From Candidatus Baltobacteraceae bacterium (GTDB taxonomy: Bacteria > Vulcanimicrobiota > Vulcanimicrobiia > Vulcanimicrobiales > Vulcanimicrobiaceae), in NCBI GenBank assembly GCA_036488875.1, contig DASXGW010000014.1, positions 1 through 64,000 on the forward strand: DNA of 64,000 bases, written 5' to 3'. The translations under genes were made by a program, and so were the position numbers. This document shows positions 33,944-43,627 of this stretch, piece by piece. Position 1 is the first letter of the stretch. The number at the start of each line of letters is the position of its first letter. The notes beneath the pieces are model-generated. The model did no database searches and had not been told where the DNA came from. It saw only the letters and a program-made list of their open reading frames with translations.

Positions 33944-35647
33944 CTAGTACGCTTTCACTAGGGGATAGGCGATAAAGCTGCCCCATCCGGTAGCGAGATC
34001 GAAGCCGGGACCCGCATTGTATCCACTGAACGACCCGTAGAGATCGCTGATACCGTTGTTTCCGCGGGTGACGTCGTGGAAGAGCCGATGATAGGCGCCC
34101 GACGAAGCGAGCTGGTAGAGACGCGCGTGCGGATCGGCGATCGCTCCGCCGCCTTTGCGCTGTTCGATAATGGCAAAGAGACCGGCCCACTGCGGTGCCG
34201 CTTCACTGGTGCCGCCCCAGCCGGGCTGCAGTGCGCCCCCCTGCACCATCCAGAGGCCGTCGTTCTGGGGATCGGAGAGCAGCGCGATATCGGGAACGTC
34301 GCGAACGCCGTCGTTGGGCGTCACAGCGCGCTGATACGACGGCTTCGCGTAAAGAATACTGCGTCCGCCGCCCGAGGCGCCGTCGGAGTTCGAGTCCTGC
34401 CACACCGTTTCGGCGCGCCACGCCTGCACGTTGCCGTGCGCGATGCGAGCGCGCACGTTAGTACCGCCGACGCTGATGACGTATCGCGAGGATCCGGGAT
34501 AGTCGACCGAAACCGTATGGATTCTTGAGCTTTCGCAATCGTCGGTTCCCTCGTCGCCGGACGCCGAAAACCAATGCTGGCCTTCGGCAATCGCCTGCGC
34601 GAAGAGTTTTTCGTCGATCGACAGACTCGCCGTTCCCTTAATCAGTTGTTCGCAGACGCCCCAACTCGTCGTGACGACGTGCACCGAGCCGCCAAGATTG
34701 TTGACGATATAGCTGTACACCAAATCGAAGTCGTGATTCGAGGGACCGTGCGCGACGACTTGATGGAACGTCGCCTCCCGCGCGATCGCCGTCGCCCAAT
34801 CGGCGTCGAGCGACGACTCGCCGTTACCGTACCCGCCTCCGCAACTCGACGTCAGCGCCTTACTTCGCGGCTCTGCGGTCGAGACGAGTTCCGCGAGCGG
34901 CAGCGAGAACGTGTTCTGGAAGAGCGCTAAGTCGCTGTTCTCGGCGGCGCCGCACGTCGCGTTGGCGATAGTGATGCCTTTCCCGTCGAGGCCCTGGTCG
35001 TAGAGCGGCTGGATGTCGTAGGCCGTCGCAACGTCGTCGGGACCCCAGCTGAACGTGTGATCGACGATAGCGTTTGGATTCCGGCGCAGCATCGGGTGGT
35101 GAAAGCCGTAGTCGTCCAAGCCGGAAACCGCCGCGATCTTCAACTCGCGAGGAAACACCGGCTCGTAACGGTTCGTAAAGTACGTCCGCCCCCGCTCGAC
35201 GCGCTGGTCGAGCGGCGTTTGAAAGAACGCCTCGACCACGGGCGCCGCGGCGTGCGCGACGATATCGGTGCGGTTCTCCGGCAGCTCGTCGATGACGAAT
35301 CCGCGCCGGCGCAGCGTTTCGATTGCGCGATTATACGCGATCGGATCCGCCCCGAAGTAACCGCCGAACTGCGCGGGCGTCAGATAACGGCCAAAGTACG
35401 GCGACCCCGGCGTCATGATCGCCATCGCGTACGCGTCGAGCTCGGCATCGTGCCGGCCCGCGATGCGGATATAGAGATCCACCTGCGTCTGGCGAGGCAC
35501 TTGCCCGGCAAACGCGCCTTGGAGCGACGGCAATGCAAGCGTGCGGGCAGCAGCTGGCGGCAGCCGGCGATACGAAGCGTTCGCCGGAGCGGCGGTCAGG
35601 GCCGCGGCCGCAACGGCGGCCAAAGCCAAAGACACCGGAAGTTTCAT
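33944..35647 (-). CDS. S53 family (sedolisin) serine-carboxyl peptidase
   Basis: From Met6 of the open frame (ATG 35647, with aaggg 9 bases upstream) the protein has 567 residues: a signal peptide (MKLPVSLALAAVAAAALTAA), a pro-kumamolisin domain (DLYIRIAGRHDAELDAYAM, GSPYFGRYLTPAQFGGYFG) and a full catalytic domain. Visible are the catalytic Glu/Asp in GNGESSLDADW, the oxyanion Asp in WFSASGDEGT, the Ser in GWGGTSEAAPQW, and a C-terminal calcium-site region (PGFDLATGWGS). A secreted acid-active endopeptidase. It faces the inactive homologue tail to tail. Confidence 0.93.
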   Translation of the reverse strand: MKLPVSLALAAVAAAALTAAPANASYRRLPPAAARTLALPSLQGAFAGQVPRQTQVDLYIRIAGRHDAELDAYAMAIMTPGSPYFGRYLTPAQFGGYFGADPIAYNRAIETLRRRGFVIDELPENRTDIVAHAAAPVVEAFFQTPLDQRVERGRTYFTNRYEPVFPRELKIAAVSGLDDYGFHHPMLRRNPNAIVDHTFSWGPDDVATAYDIQPLYDQGLDGKGITIANATCGAAENSDLALFQNTFSLPLAELVSTAEPRSKALTSSCGGGYGNGESSLDADWATAIAREATFHQVVAHGPSNHDFDLVYSYIVNNLGGSVHVVTTSWGVCEQLIKGTASLSIDEKLFAQAIAEGQHWFSASGDEGTDDCESSRIHTVSVDYPGSSRYVISVGGTNVRARIAHGNVQAWRAETVWQDSNSDGASGGGRSILYAKPSYQRAVTPNDGVRDVPDIALLSDPQNDGLWMVQGGALQPGWGGTSEAAPQWAGLFAIIEQRKGGGAIADPHARLYQLASSGAYHRLFHDVTRGNNGISDLYGSFSGYNAGPGFDLATGWGSFIAYPLVKAY

Positions 35648-35785
35648 ATGTAAACCCTTCATCGGAGCAGCGAACCGCCCCCTTTAGGAACGTAGCGGGT
35701 ACCCGAAATGACCCATCGACCCGGAACAAATGCTCATACGCAAACGTAACGATTACGGGCATATCTTAGACGGGAGAGGAGCGCG

Positions 35786-35944
35786 ATGGCCGGAATTATG
35801 GTGTTCGATACGTTAGCCGAGGCGGTGCGCCGAGGATTTCACATTTACGACCGGATGCCCGACGGTTACATCGTCCAGCGGCGCACGGAAAGCGGCCTCG
35901 CGCTCGCACTCGTCGTCGAGCGCAAGCCCTCGGTTACCGCGTAG
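35786..35944 (+). CDS. Small protein (52 aa)
   Basis: ATG 35786 follows a good ribosome site (gagagga, 5 bases away) and opens MAGIMVFDTLAEAVRRGFHI, ending SVTA. The protein is compact and soluble, and phrases like DTLAEAVRRGFHIYDRMPDG suggest a small folded domain. It stops 2 bases before the convergent kbl stop. Family unknown; too short for the supplied open-frame cut-off, but convincing by start signal and composition. Confidence 0.65.
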   Translation: MAGIMVFDTLAEAVRRGFHIYDRMPDGYIVQRRTESGLALALVVERKPSVTA

Positions 35945-35946
35945 CC

Positions 35947-37140
35947 TCATTTCAATAAGCCCAATTCGCGCCCAACGGCTTCAAAAGCGGCCAGTGCGCG
36001 GTCCAATTCATCTTTATTAAGCGCGGCGCTGATCTGCACGCGAATGCGCGCCGTCCCTTCGGGAACGACCGGATAGCCGAAGCCCGTCACGAACACGCCG
36101 CGGCGCAGGAGTGCGTCGCTCATCGAGATCGCAAACGCCGTTTCGCCGACGATGATCGGCACGATCGCGCTCTCGCCCTCCAGCGGCTTGTAGCCGATCT
36201 TCTTCAATCCCGCACGGAAGTACGCCGTGTTGTCGCGCTGCGTTGCGACCAGCTCGGGGTGCGCGTCGAGATACTCGATCGCTTCGAGCGAGCTGCACGC
36301 GACCGTCGCCGGGAGGGCGTTGGAGAACAGCTGCGGACGCGAGCGTTGAATGAGCGTGTCGATCAGCGCTTCGGAGCCGGCCACGAAGCCGCCCGCGGCA
36401 CCGCCCAGCGCTTTTCCGAGCGTACCGGTGATGACGTCGATCTTTCCGGTTAGACCGTAATGCTCGATCGTTCCGCGCCCGGTCTTGCCCATCACGCCCG
36501 TACCGTGCGAGTCGTCGACGACCGTGATCGCGCCGTAACGTCCGGCCAGCTCGGCGATCTCGGGCAGCTTCGCTAAATCGCCCTCCATCGAGAACACGCC
36601 GTCGGTCACAATGACGATCGGAAAACACCCTTGAACGGCTTGCAGCTTCGCTTCGAGCTCGCGCATGTCGCTGTGCTTGTAGCGTTCGCGACGCGCTTTG
36701 CTCGCCAGACGAACGCCGTCGATGATCGACGCGTGATTGAGCTCGTCCGACACGATCGCCGATCCTTGGTCGCAGATCGTCGGAAAGAGACCCGTGTTGG
36801 CGTTCCAGCACGACACGTACGTCAGCGAGGCCTGCGTCCCGAGGAACTGCGCGATGCGCTCTTCGAGCTTGCGGTGCACGTCGAAGGTTCCGCAGATAAA
36901 TCGCACCGACGCCGTGCCGGCGCCGTAGACGTCGAGCCCGCGTTTGCCGGCTTCGACGACCTCGGCCTGGTCGGCCAGTCCGAGATAGTTGTTGCTCGAG
37001 AGCACGATGACGTCGCCGGCCTCTTCCATGTGCACTTCGGGCGCCATCGGCGTCGTCAAGTGCCGCAGCCGCTTGTACGTGCCGGCCTTCTTGAGCGCCT
37101 CGAGGTCGGACTGGAGCTTCTCTTCAAACGTAGTGTTCAT
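35947..37140 (-). CDS. kbl: Glycine C-acetyltransferase (2-amino-3-ketobutyrate CoA ligase)
   Basis: 397 residues of the PLP-dependent alpha-oxoamine synthase family: VLSSNNYLGLADQAEV, GAGTASVRFICGT, VSDELNHASIIDG, VDDSHGTGVMGKTGRG and the PLP lysine in ITGTLGKALGGAAGG. With tdh, upstream on the same strand, it turns threonine into glycine and acetyl-CoA. The gene pair defines the function, since sequence alone does not separate kbl from KAS-type relatives. Confidence 0.93.
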   Translation of the reverse strand: MNTTFEEKLQSDLEALKKAGTYKRLRHLTTPMAPEVHMEEAGDVIVLSSNNYLGLADQAEVVEAGKRGLDVYGAGTASVRFICGTFDVHRKLEERIAQFLGTQASLTYVSCWNANTGLFPTICDQGSAIVSDELNHASIIDGVRLASKARRERYKHSDMRELEAKLQAVQGCFPIVIVTDGVFSMEGDLAKLPEIAELAGRYGAITVVDDSHGTGVMGKTGRGTIEHYGLTGKIDVITGTLGKALGGAAGGFVAGSEALIDTLIQRSRPQLFSNALPATVACSSLEAIEYLDAHPELVATQRDNTAYFRAGLKKIGYKPLEGESAIVPIIVGETAFAISMSDALLRRGVFVTGFGYPVVPEGTARIRVQISAALNKDELDRALAAFEAVGRELGLLK

Positions 37141-37144
37141 TCCA

Positions 37145-37193
37145 CTTTGTCATCCTGCAGCGTAGCGAGCGCTAGCGAGCGGAGTCGAAGGAT
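37145..37193 (-). repeat. Dispersed intergenic repeat, copy 2, fused to tdh end
   Basis: A diverged copy of the 9668-9720 repeat lies between kbl and tdh. The tdh stop codon (37172-37174) and its last codons (LSFDSAR) lie inside the repeat, so the element has supplied the C-terminus of the enzyme. Confidence 0.75.
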
Positions 37194-38224
37194 AAAACGA
37201 TTTTGGCGGCCTCGCCCGATTTCATCAGCTCGAACGCCTTGTCGAACTGCTGGTACGGCAGCACGTGCGTGATGATCGGACGCAGATCGACGCGGCCGCT
37301 CTTGACCAGTGCCTGCGTTTGATACCACGTTTCGAACATGCGCCGGCCGTTGATGCCCAGTACGGTCAAGCCTTTGAAAATGATCCGCTCGGCGAGGTTG
37401 ATGTTGATGTTGTCGCTGGGAATTCCCAGAAGCGCAGCGGTGCCGCCGTTGCGCACCATTTGCAATCCTTGATCGATCGCAACCCCGCTGCCGGACATTT
37501 CGAGCAGCACATCGACGCCGTCACCGTTAGTGAGCTCCTTGATCTCGTCGACCAAGCCGGCTTGGGTGGATAAGAAGGTCGCATCGGCGCCCAAGCGTTT
37601 GGCCAGCTCGAGCTTGGCGGGATTGAGGTCGATCGCATAGACCGACGACGCGCCGGCGGCGCGCGCGACCGGAATGGCCATCAGCCCGATCGATCCCACA
37701 CCGGTGATCACGACGCTCTTGATGCTCACTCCCGCGGCCATGACCGTGTGCACGGCGTTACCGAGCGGATCGAAGATCGCCGCGTACTCGTCGGGAATCG
37801 CCGGATCGAGCTTCCACACGTTGTATTCGGGCATCGCGATGAACTCGGCGAACGACCCGTCGCGGTCGACGCCGATTATCTCGACGCGCTCGCAGATGTG
37901 CGCATTTCCGGTTCGGCACAGCACGCAGGTGAGATCGGCGATGTGACCTTCGGCCGAAACGCGATCGCCCGGGCGAACCGAACGCACCGCATCGCCGACC
38001 GCTTCGACGGTTCCCATGAACTCGTGTCCGATCACCAGCGGCGGCTTGACGCGGTTTTGCGCCCACTTATCCCAGCCGTAGATGTGCGCGTCGGTTCCGC
38101 ACACGCCGGCCTTTCCGACGCGAATCAGCACGTCGGTCGGTCCGATTGCGGGAACCGGAACGTCGGTCAGTACGAAGCCCGGTCCGGGACGCGGTTTGAC
38201 GAGCGCTTTCATCCTTAGGGGCAT
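37172..38224 (-). CDS. tdh: L-threonine 3-dehydrogenase
   Basis: 350 residues, zinc-dependent medium-chain dehydrogenase: GKAGVCGTDAHIYGWDKWAQ (catalytic Cys), VIGHEFMGTVEAVGD, GHIADLTCVLCRTGNAHICE (structural zinc Cys), GVGSIGLMAIPVARAAGA (NAD fold) and LLGIPSDNININLAERII. It oxidises threonine to 2-amino-3-ketobutyrate, the kbl substrate. Met5 is an alternative start. The C-terminal residues come from the dispersed repeat. Confidence 0.94.
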   Translation of the reverse strand: MPLRMKALVKPRPGPGFVLTDVPVPAIGPTDVLIRVGKAGVCGTDAHIYGWDKWAQNRVKPPLVIGHEFMGTVEAVGDAVRSVRPGDRVSAEGHIADLTCVLCRTGNAHICERVEIIGVDRDGSFAEFIAMPEYNVWKLDPAIPDEYAAIFDPLGNAVHTVMAAGVSIKSVVITGVGSIGLMAIPVARAAGASSVYAIDLNPAKLELAKRLGADATFLSTQAGLVDEIKELTNGDGVDVLLEMSGSGVAIDQGLQMVRNGGTAALLGIPSDNININLAERIIFKGLTVLGINGRRMFETWYQTQALVKSGRVDLRPIITHVLPYQQFDKAFELMKSGEAAKIVLSFDSAR

Positions 38225-38243
38225 TGCCAGGCCCCGTATTAGC

Positions 38244-39029
38244 TTAGATGAGGCGCGTTCCTACGAATAGGAGGGTCACGGCGACCGCCGGGCGCAGCCA
38301 GCGCTGGCTCATCCGGCCGCAGAGTTTGCTGCCGACAAAGACGCCCGGCAACGAGCCGACCAGCAGCGTGACGGCGAGTGGAGCGTTGACGTCACCCATC
38401 GTCCAGCGGCCTATCGCAGCGGCCGGAATTAAGAACGCTGCAAAGGCGATGTCCGAGCCGATGAGCTCCGGAAGACCGACCAGCGGCAGCGTGAGCGAGA
38501 GCAACGGAAGAGTCACCGCACCGCTGCCGATCGACGTGAGCGTAACGACCAGACCCACGACGGCGCCGAGAACGATGATGCGTGATCGCTGGCCGCGCGT
38601 CCACGAAAACGGCGCCGCGGATTCCGGCAGCTCGCGCCGTTTAAAGAACGGCCGCGCGATGATCATCGCGGCGGCTAAGAAGAGCGCGAGTCCGATCGCA
38701 TGCTTCGTCCAGCCTTCGATCAACTTGATATCGAACGCGTGACGCAACCAATAGAGCACTGCAAGTCCGACTATCGAAGCCGGAATGCCGCCCCACAATA
38801 ACGCTTTGACGATTTCCGCATTGACCGTTCCTTGTTTGCGGTGCAGCCAAGCGCCATACAGCCGCGTCGGAACGCTGTAGAGCAGGTCCGTACCGACGGC
38901 AACCAACGGGTTGACGCCCACGACCTGAACGAGCAGCGGCGTCATGATGCTGCCTCCGCCAACCCCGGTGAGGCCCACGAGAATGCCGACGGCAAAGCCG
39001 ACGAGGACGAGTTCGATGGTTGAGAACAC
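38244..39029 (-). CDS. TauE/SafE family permease (copy 2)
   Basis: 261 residues from GTG 39029; the open frame reaches 39152 but that extension overlaps the upstream paralogue and lacks membrane character. Seven to eight membrane helices, with LTGVGGGSIMTPLLVQVVGV and VAVGTDLLYSVPTRLYGAWL typical of TauE/SafE exporters. It is closely similar to the next gene upstream (tandem duplicates). Family members export sulfite, sulfoacetate or related organosulfur anions. Confidence 0.88.
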   Translation of the reverse strand: MFSTIELVLVGFAVGILVGLTGVGGGSIMTPLLVQVVGVNPLVAVGTDLLYSVPTRLYGAWLHRKQGTVNAEIVKALLWGGIPASIVGLAVLYWLRHAFDIKLIEGWTKHAIGLALFLAAAMIIARPFFKRRELPESAAPFSWTRGQRSRIIVLGAVVGLVVTLTSIGSGAVTLPLLSLTLPLVGLPELIGSDIAFAAFLIPAAAIGRWTMGDVNAPLAVTLLVGSLPGVFVGSKLCGRMSQRWLRPAVAVTLLFVGTRLI

Positions 39030-39073
39030 GAGAGGGTGCCGTTTTTTCGGTTCGGTCCGCACCGCGCCCTGTT

Positions 39074-39850
39074 TTAAATCAAGCGCGTCCCTACGAACAC
39101 GAGCGTCACCGCGACGGCGGGGCGCAGCCATTTCGTCTGCATCTTGCCGCACAGCTTGCTGCCGACGTAAATGCCCGGCAGCGAGCCGATCAGGAGGTTG
39201 ACGACGAGCGTCAGGTTGACGTCGCCCATCGTCCAGCGGCCCGCGGCCGCGGTCGGTATCAAGAACGCAGCGTAAGCGATATCAGAGCCGACCAACTCCG
39301 AAAGTCCAACCGTGGGAAGCAATAACGCAAGCAGCGGCAACGTCACCGAGCCGCTGCCGATGGAAGTGATCGTGACGATCAGTCCGACGACGGCCCCGAT
39401 CGCAATGACGTACGCACGCTGCGCCCCGTGCCACGCGAACTCGTCCCGGGAAACCACCGGCACGGTCTTGAGGAACGGCCTGATGAGCATCACCGCCGCC
39501 GCGACGAACAGCGCCACTCCGATGGCGTGACGAGTCCACGCCGTCATGAGCTTGATATCGTAATGACCGCGCAGCCAGTAGAGCAAGGCGACGCCGGCGG
39601 CGGCGGCAGGAACGCCGCCGAGAAGCAATGCGCCGGTAATCTTCCAGTTGACCGTTCCCTGACGGTTGTGAAGGTAGGCACCGTAGAGTTTGGTGGGGAC
39701 GCTGTAAAGCAGGTCGCTGCCGACTGCGACGAGTGGATTGACTTTGAGTGCAAGAACGAGCAGCGGAGTCATTATTGACGCGCCGCCGACGCCGGTCAAT
39801 CCGACGATCGTTCCGACAACCAGGCCGATAGCGATAAGTTCCAGGCTCAT
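39074..39850 (-). CDS. TauE/SafE family permease (copy 1)
   Basis: 258 residues, multi-helix membrane protein with LTGVGGASIMTPLLVLALKV, VAVGSDLLYSVPTKLYGAYL and ITSIGSGSVTLPLLALLLPT. Aligns end to end with the 38244 gene. It lies 30 bases past the FAD oxidoreductase and is likely part of the sulfur operon; exporting sulfite formed from cysteine oxidation is a reasonable but unproven role. Confidence 0.9.
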   Translation of the reverse strand: MSLELIAIGLVVGTIVGLTGVGGASIMTPLLVLALKVNPLVAVGSDLLYSVPTKLYGAYLHNRQGTVNWKITGALLLGGVPAAAAGVALLYWLRGHYDIKLMTAWTRHAIGVALFVAAAVMLIRPFLKTVPVVSRDEFAWHGAQRAYVIAIGAVVGLIVTITSIGSGSVTLPLLALLLPTVGLSELVGSDIAYAAFLIPTAAAGRWTMGDVNLTLVVNLLIGSLPGIYVGSKLCGKMQTKWLRPAVAVTLVFVGTRLI

Positions 39851-39880
39851 GAGTTGGCTAGGTACCTTTGCGCGCGGGGC

Positions 39881-41173
39881 TCAAACGACCTGGGTTAACT
39901 CCTCTTCGAAGCTCTTGACGATTCCGCGCGCGACGGCTTGCGCCATAAGGCGCAGCTCCGGGACGGCCGTCGCTTCAAAGCGCACGGCGCGCAGCGGCGG
40001 CCCAACAAACCAAAGTCCTGGAAGCGCGCGGCCCTGGTCGTCCACCGCATGAAGATCCGCGTGAACTCGCAGATCCAATCCCAACGGCGGCGGCGCGATG
40101 GTTCTGCTCGGCGCGGGACCGGTACAGTTGACGATCCAGTCGGGACGTAGCGTCACCTCTGCGCCATCGCGCAACGCAACGGTAACCTCCCCTGCGGCAT
40201 ATTCGGTAATGCGCCCCGAATACGGGAAAAGGCGTCCCTTATCGGCGTATCGTTGACGCACCGCGTCAACGGCTCCTGGAGCTCGGTGACGGTGCCTTTC
40301 CCAACGTCGCCGTAAATGCCGATCGAAACGAAGCCTCTCTTCGGTGGACAATCGGCGCCACAACGATTCCGATTCGGGACGAAGCGCATCGACGACGGCG
40401 CGCCAATCGTATCCTCGCGCGGCGGCTTCGCGCAAATGTGATCGTAGACTTCGCAACAGCGTACGCGCATTACTGGCGTCGAGTGCCGGAACGACCCCAT
40501 ACGCCTCCGTAATCTCCGCATGCGTTTGGGGAAACTGTGCGTGACGCGAGACGACGTACACGGCGCCGCTATGGCCGCTAGACTCCAAAGCGCCGAGCAC
40601 GTCCAACGCAGTCAACCCGGACCCAACGATCAGCACGTCGCCCGCGACGCTGCGGTAATCGAAGCGCCATGGATCGGCGATGTAGCGGGGATGTGCCGGC
40701 ACACCTCGCGGAAGGGCGGCGTCACCCGGAAGTGCGTTTCCAGTTGCAATGACCGCCGTGCGAGACTCGTACTTCTTTCCGTCTTCAGTTTCGAGAACGA
40801 AACCGCCGGCGGAGCGATGCATCGAAACGACTTTAGCCGCAACGACGTCGAAGCCGTCGCGGTCGAAAGCCAAGCGCGCCACGTCGGCCACGTAGTCGCC
40901 GTACGACTGCCGTGAAACAAAGTCGCTAGGGGCGGCGCGGCCGCCAAGCCATCGAACGAAGTGGTCCCGGTCGTCGGCAAAGATACTCATCGCGGCGGCC
41001 CGAGTATTGAGCAGATGCTCGCGGTGGCGCGTACCATAGGCGGCCCCGCGGCCCAGCGGCCCCGGCTCGAAGAGCACGAGCGAGAACGGTCCGGTAATGC
41101 GCGCGAGCTGCGCCGCCACGGCACATCCTGAGAAGCCGCCGCCCACAATGGCGGTATCGCAGCGAATCATCAA
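39881..41173 (-). CDS. FAD/NAD(P)-binding oxidoreductase
   Basis: 430 residues. An N-terminal dinucleotide-binding fold (CDTAIVGGGFSGCAVAAQLA), GRGAAYGTRHREHLLNTRAA typical of the FAD-NAD(P)-binding (HI0933-neighbour, PF13454-type) family, a second nucleotide site (GDVLIVGSGLTALDVLGALE) and PDWIVNCTGPAPSRTIAPPP. It starts within the stop of the cysteine dioxygenase gene (ATGA), so the two are coupled; its substrate is unknown, possibly a cysteine-derived sulfur compound. Confidence 0.85.
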   Translation of the reverse strand: MMIRCDTAIVGGGFSGCAVAAQLARITGPFSLVLFEPGPLGRGAAYGTRHREHLLNTRAAAMSIFADDRDHFVRWLGGRAAPSDFVSRQSYGDYVADVARLAFDRDGFDVVAAKVVSMHRSAGGFVLETEDGKKYESRTAVIATGNALPGDAALPRGVPAHPRYIADPWRFDYRSVAGDVLIVGSGLTALDVLGALESSGHSGAVYVVSRHAQFPQTHAEITEAYGVVPALDASNARTLLRSLRSHLREAAARGYDWRAVVDALRPESESLWRRLSTEERLRFDRHLRRRWERHRHRAPGAVDAVRQRYADKGRLFPYSGRITEYAAGEVTVALRDGAEVTLRPDWIVNCTGPAPSRTIAPPPLGLDLRVHADLHAVDDQGRALPGLWFVGPPLRAVRFEATAVPELRLMAQAVARGIVKSFEEELTQVV

Positions 41174-41715
41174 ATCGCCACTCTCTGGGGACGAATTTCA
41201 TCGTATCCCCCATGCGCGGGTTCGCAACGCTGTCCGAACTCGTCATAAACCAGAAAGCTGCGAAGCGGACCGGCGTAAACGTGCAAGGAAATCGCTCCGC
41301 CGCGGCCGGCCGCGACGCGATGAATGTCAAAGGGACCCGATCGTACGTCCAGATCGCCCGGACCAAGCGTCGCGCAATCTCGTGGGACGACCAAGGCGCG
41401 GCCCGGCGTTTCTTCGTTGTCCAGCCGTTCGTAGTTCTCGATCTGAAGCTGCCCACTGAGAACCGTGAGCCAGCAATGCTGACCGCCGTGATCGTGGATT
41501 GCAGAAGCAACATTCTGCGCCCAGTTGAGGAGCAAGATTTCGAAGCGGTCGTCGTAGTACGCGCAGGTGCGGGTGTAGCAGTTTGGGCGGTAGATGAGGG
41601 GTCGCTCGAACTGCGAAAACGCGGCCGCCGCCTCCGACAGAAGAACGCCCATGGCGCGTTCTCCGCGAGACTGCGGCGGCACGGTACGGAGCTCCTCGAT
41701 GAGTGTAGCGAGCAT
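41170..41715 (-). CDS. Cysteine dioxygenase (cupin)
   Basis: The ATG at 41715 follows a very strong ribosome site (AAGGAGG, 5 bases away) and gives 181 residues. Cupin core: RFEILLLNWAQNVASAIHDH with the iron ligands H-x-H in AIHDHGGQHCWLTVLSG, and the third His in FDIHRVAAG. It oxidises cysteine to cysteine sulfinate with O2. It is placed between cysA and the FAD oxidoreductase, 17 bases after the cysA stop, tying cysteine catabolism to sulfate import. Confidence 0.88.
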   Translation of the reverse strand: MLATLIEELRTVPPQSRGERAMGVLLSEAAAAFSQFERPLIYRPNCYTRTCAYYDDRFEILLLNWAQNVASAIHDHGGQHCWLTVLSGQLQIENYERLDNEETPGRALVVPRDCATLGPGDLDVRSGPFDIHRVAAGRGGAISLHVYAGPLRSFLVYDEFGQRCEPAHGGYDEIRPQRVAI

Positions 41716-41732
41716 GGTACCTCCTTCAAGTG

Positions 41733-42779
41733 TCAACATCGATCGTCGAGCTCGTTCGGCTCGGTGAATACGGCGATCTGACGCGGGATAATGAAGACTT
41801 CTTCGCCTTTGAGAAGTGCGAGATCGCGAAAGCGCTCGTGCGAGATCTCTACGTGGACCGGCGCGCCCCACTCGGTGACGCCCTCTACTTTGACGATGGG
41901 GCCGGCAGCGTTGAAGTGTTTGACCGTCGCGCGAAAGTGCCGGACGCTGGGAACTTCCCGAGACATTTCCAACGAATGCGGTCGAACGAAAACGAGGTGG
42001 TCCGTAGCGCCCTCTTGTATGTACGGTGCCCCGTCATCGACTCGCCCGTGAAACAAATTCACGTTTCCCAAGAAGTTGTACACGAACGAGGTCGCGGGGC
42101 GGTTGTAGACTTCGTCCGGCGTACCGATTTGCTCGATGCGGCCTTCGTTCATCACGGCAACGCGGTCGGCGACTTCGAGCGCCTCTTCCTGATCGTGCGT
42201 AACGAACACGCTCGTCACGTGGATTTCGTCGTGCAGGCGGCGAAGCCACCGCCGCAGCTCCAAGCGCACTTTGGCGTCCAGGGCGCCGAACGGCTCGTCG
42301 AGGAGGAGGACCTGCGGCTCTACGGCTAAGGCGCGCGCGAGCGCGACCCGTTGGCGTTGCCCGCCGGAAAGTTGCGAAGGAAAACGCGTCGCCTGATTCT
42401 CGAGTTGTATCAGCGCCAGCAGTTCGTCGACCTTCGCACGGATGGCGTGGCCGGCGGGACGCGAACTCCGCGGGCGCACGCGCAAGCCGAACGCGATATT
42501 CTCGAAGACCGTCATATGCCTAAAAAGCGCGTAATGTTGAAATACGAATCCGACGCGTCGATCGCGCGCGCTCCGATCGCTCATGTCTTGCCCTTCGAAC
42601 GCAATCGTACCGGAATCTGCGAACTCGAGTCCGGCAATGATCCGCAAAAGCGTGGTTTTTCCCGATCCCGACGGCCCAAGAAGCGCCACCAACTCTCCGG
42701 AACCAATGCGCATGTCGACGCTCTGCAGCGCCACAAAGTCTCCAAACGACTTGACGACGTTTCGCACCGTAATGCTCAC
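41733..42779 (-). CDS. cysA: Sulfate ABC transporter ATP-binding protein
   Basis: 348 residues from GTG 42779, which overlaps the cysW stop (GTGA). Walker [17 protein letters not shown], signature [20 protein letters not shown], Walker [16 protein letters not shown], His switch [14 protein letters not shown], then a C-terminal TOBE-like regulatory domain ([20 protein letters not shown]). It powers CysTW-mediated sulfate/thiosulfate import. Confidence 0.94.
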   Translation of the reverse strand: MSITVRNVVKSFGDFVALQSVDMRIGSGELVALLGPSGSGKTTLLRIIAGLEFADSGTIAFEGQDMSDRSARDRRVGFVFQHYALFRHMTVFENIAFGLRVRPRSSRPAGHAIRAKVDELLALIQLENQATRFPSQLSGGQRQRVALARALAVEPQVLLLDEPFGALDAKVRLELRRWLRRLHDEIHVTSVFVTHDQEEALEVADRVAVMNEGRIEQIGTPDEVYNRPATSFVYNFLGNVNLFHGRVDDGAPYIQEGATDHLVFVRPHSLEMSREVPSVRHFRATVKHFNAAGPIVKVEGVTEWGAPVHVEISHERFRDLALLKGEEVFIIPRQIAVFTEPNELDDRC

Positions 42780-43627
42780 GACGGTTCCTGGCCCCTTTTC
42801 CATTCCACGATGCTCTTGACGAGCAACGTTACGAGCGCGAGCATGGCCAGGAGCGATGCGACGGCAAAAGCCGGAACGAACTGATAGTCGTCGTACAGAA
42901 TCGCAATGTGCAGCGGCATGGTGTTCGTGAGCCCGCGGACGTGACCCGACACGACCGAGACGGCCCCGAACTCTCCCATCGCACGCGCGTTGCAGAGAAT
43001 GACGCCGTAAATCAACGCCCAACGCACGTTGGGAAGAGTTACGCGGAAGAACGTTTGCCAGCCGTTCGCCCCCAGCGTGATCGCCGCTTCTTCTTCCTCA
43101 GTTCCCTGCGCTTGCATCGTCGGCAAGACTTCGCGCGCGACAAATGGGAAGGTCACGAATATCGTTGCCAGCACTATCCCGGGCACCGCGAAGATAATCT
43201 GAATGTGATGCGCCGCTAGCCAAGGTCCCAGAAACCCTTGCGCACCGAACAGCAGCACGTAAATGAGGCCGGCGACGACCGGTGAGACGGAAAACGGCAA
43301 ATCGATGAGGGTTACGAGCAGACTCTTGCCCGCAAATTGAAACTTGCCGATCGCCCACGCGGCGGCTAGACCGAAAATGACGTTGAGCGGTACCGCAATC
43401 GCCGCCGCCAGGAGCGTCAGGCGAATTGCCGATATCGTGTCCGGGTCGGCGAAAGTGCGAAAGTACGCGGCAAATCCCTCGGCCAACGCGGTCGCGAACA
43501 CCACTACGAGCGGCAAGAAGAGAAAGAGGAGGAGAAACGCCAGCGCGATTCCGATCAAAAGAGAACGGACGGCGCTGGACTCAGTCGTCGCCCGGGATAT
43601 GGGAAGCCGCCCTGCAGTCGCGATCAC
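42776..43627 (-). CDS. cysW: Sulfate ABC transporter permease CysW
   Basis: 283 residues from GTG 43627 overlapping the cysT stop. Six membrane helices; the EAA loop [20 protein letters not shown] and [20 protein letters not shown] are typical of CysW, as is [20 protein letters not shown]. Works with CysT as the membrane channel. Confidence 0.93.
   Translation of the reverse strand: MIATAGRLPISRATTESSAVRSLLIGIALAFLLLFLFLPLVVVFATALAEGFAAYFRTFADPDTISAIRLTLLAAAIAVPLNVIFGLAAAWAIGKFQFAGKSLLVTLIDLPFSVSPVVAGLIYVLLFGAQGFLGPWLAAHHIQIIFAVPGIVLATIFVTFPFVAREVLPTMQAQGTEEEEAAITLGANGWQTFFRVTLPNVRWALIYGVILCNARAMGEFGAVSVVSGHVRGLTNTMPLHIAILYDDYQFVPAFAVASLLAMLALVTLLVKSIVEWKRGQEPS

Noticed and set aside
37141-37193. 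Insertion sequence between kbl and tdh
   Set aside because: Only about 50 bases, no transposase and no terminal inverted repeats; it is a short dispersed repeat.
41716-41871. N-terminal extension of cysteine dioxygenase (to 41871)
   Set aside because: It would overlap cysA; the ATG at 41715 has a near-perfect ribosome site.
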